From contig JAEEPV010000209.1 in NCBI GenBank assembly GCA_016284975.1, positions 1 through 5,306 of the forward strand: a stretch of DNA of 5,306 bases, read 5' to 3'. Of the stretch, positions 4,788 through 5,306 are shown piece by piece. This DNA comes from Solobacterium sp. (GTDB lineage: Bacteria > Bacillota_I > Bacilli_A > Erysipelotrichales > Erysipelotrichaceae). Each line of letters opens with the position of its first letter. Position 1 is the first letter of the stretch. A program made the translations under genes and the position numbers. Under the pieces are notes generated by a model. That model saw only the letters and a list, made by a program, of their open reading frames with translations, searched no databases and was not told where the DNA came from.

Positions 4788-5306
4788 ATGGCAATTAAAC
4801 TGATGGAGTTTCCAAACCCGAACGGCGGATTAAAGCTTCGGGTTGCGAAAGGGCATTTTGCGACAAGCCACAGTCATATTAATTACTACGTTGATCTGAC
4901 CTTTACAAAACATCGTCTTTCCGAAGCGAAAGAAGCTGCACGTCAGCTTACCATGAAGTTCAAGCATTCCACCATCATCGATACGATCCTGTGTCTTGAC
5001 GGTACGGAAGTTGTCGGGGCATGCATGGCAAATGATCTGACCAAGATCGGTTTCTCCAACATCAACATGCACAACACGATCTATGTCGTGACGCCGGAAC
5101 ATACAACCGGTAGCCAGCTGCTGTTCCGCGACAACATCGTTCCGATGATCCGCGGCAAGCATGTACTGATCCTGGCCGCATCGATTACGACCGGCTATAC
5201 CGTACAGGGCGGTATTGAAGCGATTCAGTACTATGGCGGTGAAGTTGCCGGTGTCTGTTCGATCTTCGCTTCCGCAAAGGAATGCCTGGTTTACCCGGTT
5301 GAGGCA
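4788..5306 (+). CDS. Phosphoribosyltransferase-like protein related to orotate PRTase (C-terminus missing)
   Basis: 173 codons are visible and the frame runs off the right edge. AGGAGGGT (4776-4783) ends 4 nt before the ATG and fixes the start. The N-terminal part (LRVAKGHFATSHSHINYYVDLT, 17-38) matches my memory of a Clostridia/Erysipelotrichia family often annotated as orotate phosphoribosyltransferase. Residues 60-79 (STIIDTILCLDGTEVVGACM) and 96-107 resemble the PRTase core. The PRPP-binding segment is at 125-138, VLILAASITTGYTV, followed by GGIEAIQYYGGEVAGV (141-156). In classical PRTases the position before the ITTG is two acidic residues (VDDVITTG type); here it is A130-A131. The ITTG phosphate loop (133-136) is kept. 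The enzyme may have altered catalysis, another substrate or a regulatory role; pyrimidine synthesis is not shown. The fold assignment is fairly secure, the reaction is not. Confidence 0.75.
   Translation, partial: MAIKLMEFPNPNGGLKLRVAKGHFATSHSHINYYVDLTFTKHRLSEAKEAARQLTMKFKHSTIIDTILCLDGTEVVGACMANDLTKIGFSNINMHNTIYVVTPEHTTGSQLLFRDNIVPMIRGKHVLILAASITTGYTVQGGIEAIQYYGGEVAGVCSIFASAKECLVYPVEA

Noticed and set aside
1..5306. CRISPR array, tRNA or rRNA genes
   Set aside because: No regularly spaced repeats, and no cloverleaf or ribosomal RNA sequence was recognised on either strand.

Overview
The window looks chromosomal, from a member of the Bacillota. The main reasons are a T-box leader with a Pro-type specifier, strong AGGAGG-like ribosome sites, TTGACA/TATAAT-type promoters and a stand-alone ECF-type biotin S component. 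An Erysipelotrichia- or Clostridia-like gut lineage is my guess from the protein flavours; the sequence alone does not fix it.

Left part (1 to about 1874, minus strand): an IS200/IS605-family insertion sequence, visibly more A/T-rich than the genes to its right. Reading leftwards it has a subterminal hairpin with a bulged T (1836-1856), an A/T-rich palindrome (1769-1795) that spans the -35 region, an extended -10 promoter, tnpA (Y1 HUH transposase, complete, catalytic residues present) and tnpB (RNA-guided RuvC nuclease family). tnpB overlaps the end of tnpA by 8 nt and runs off the left edge. TnpB keeps all three RuvC acidic residues (D224, E331, D427), but the zinc-ribbon region between motifs II and III has no cysteine. 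The right end of the element, where the omega-RNA scaffold would lie, is outside the window.

Middle (1890-2159, minus strand): a small protein with an N-terminal zinc ribbon and a C-terminal membrane anchor. The IS appears to have inserted a few bases past its stop codon.

Right part (plus strand): three genes. putP (2575-4098), a sodium/proline-type symporter of the SSS family, lies behind a promoter and a complete T-box leader (about 2334-2558). The specifier reads CCG (Pro), so putP is predicted to be expressed when uncharged tRNA-Pro accumulates. bioY (4200-4733), the biotin-binding S component of an ECF transporter, follows with its own likely promoter and a strong hairpin between. A phosphoribosyltransferase-like gene (4788 to the right edge, partial) ends the window. 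It resembles orotate phosphoribosyltransferase, but the acidic pair of the PRPP motif is replaced by Ala-Ala. PutP and BioY are both uptake systems; nothing else indicates that the three genes form one pathway.

The most unusual items are the cysteine-free TnpB, the IS left end with its palindromic promoter, the proline T-box on a transporter, and the PRTase-like protein with the altered PRPP motif.
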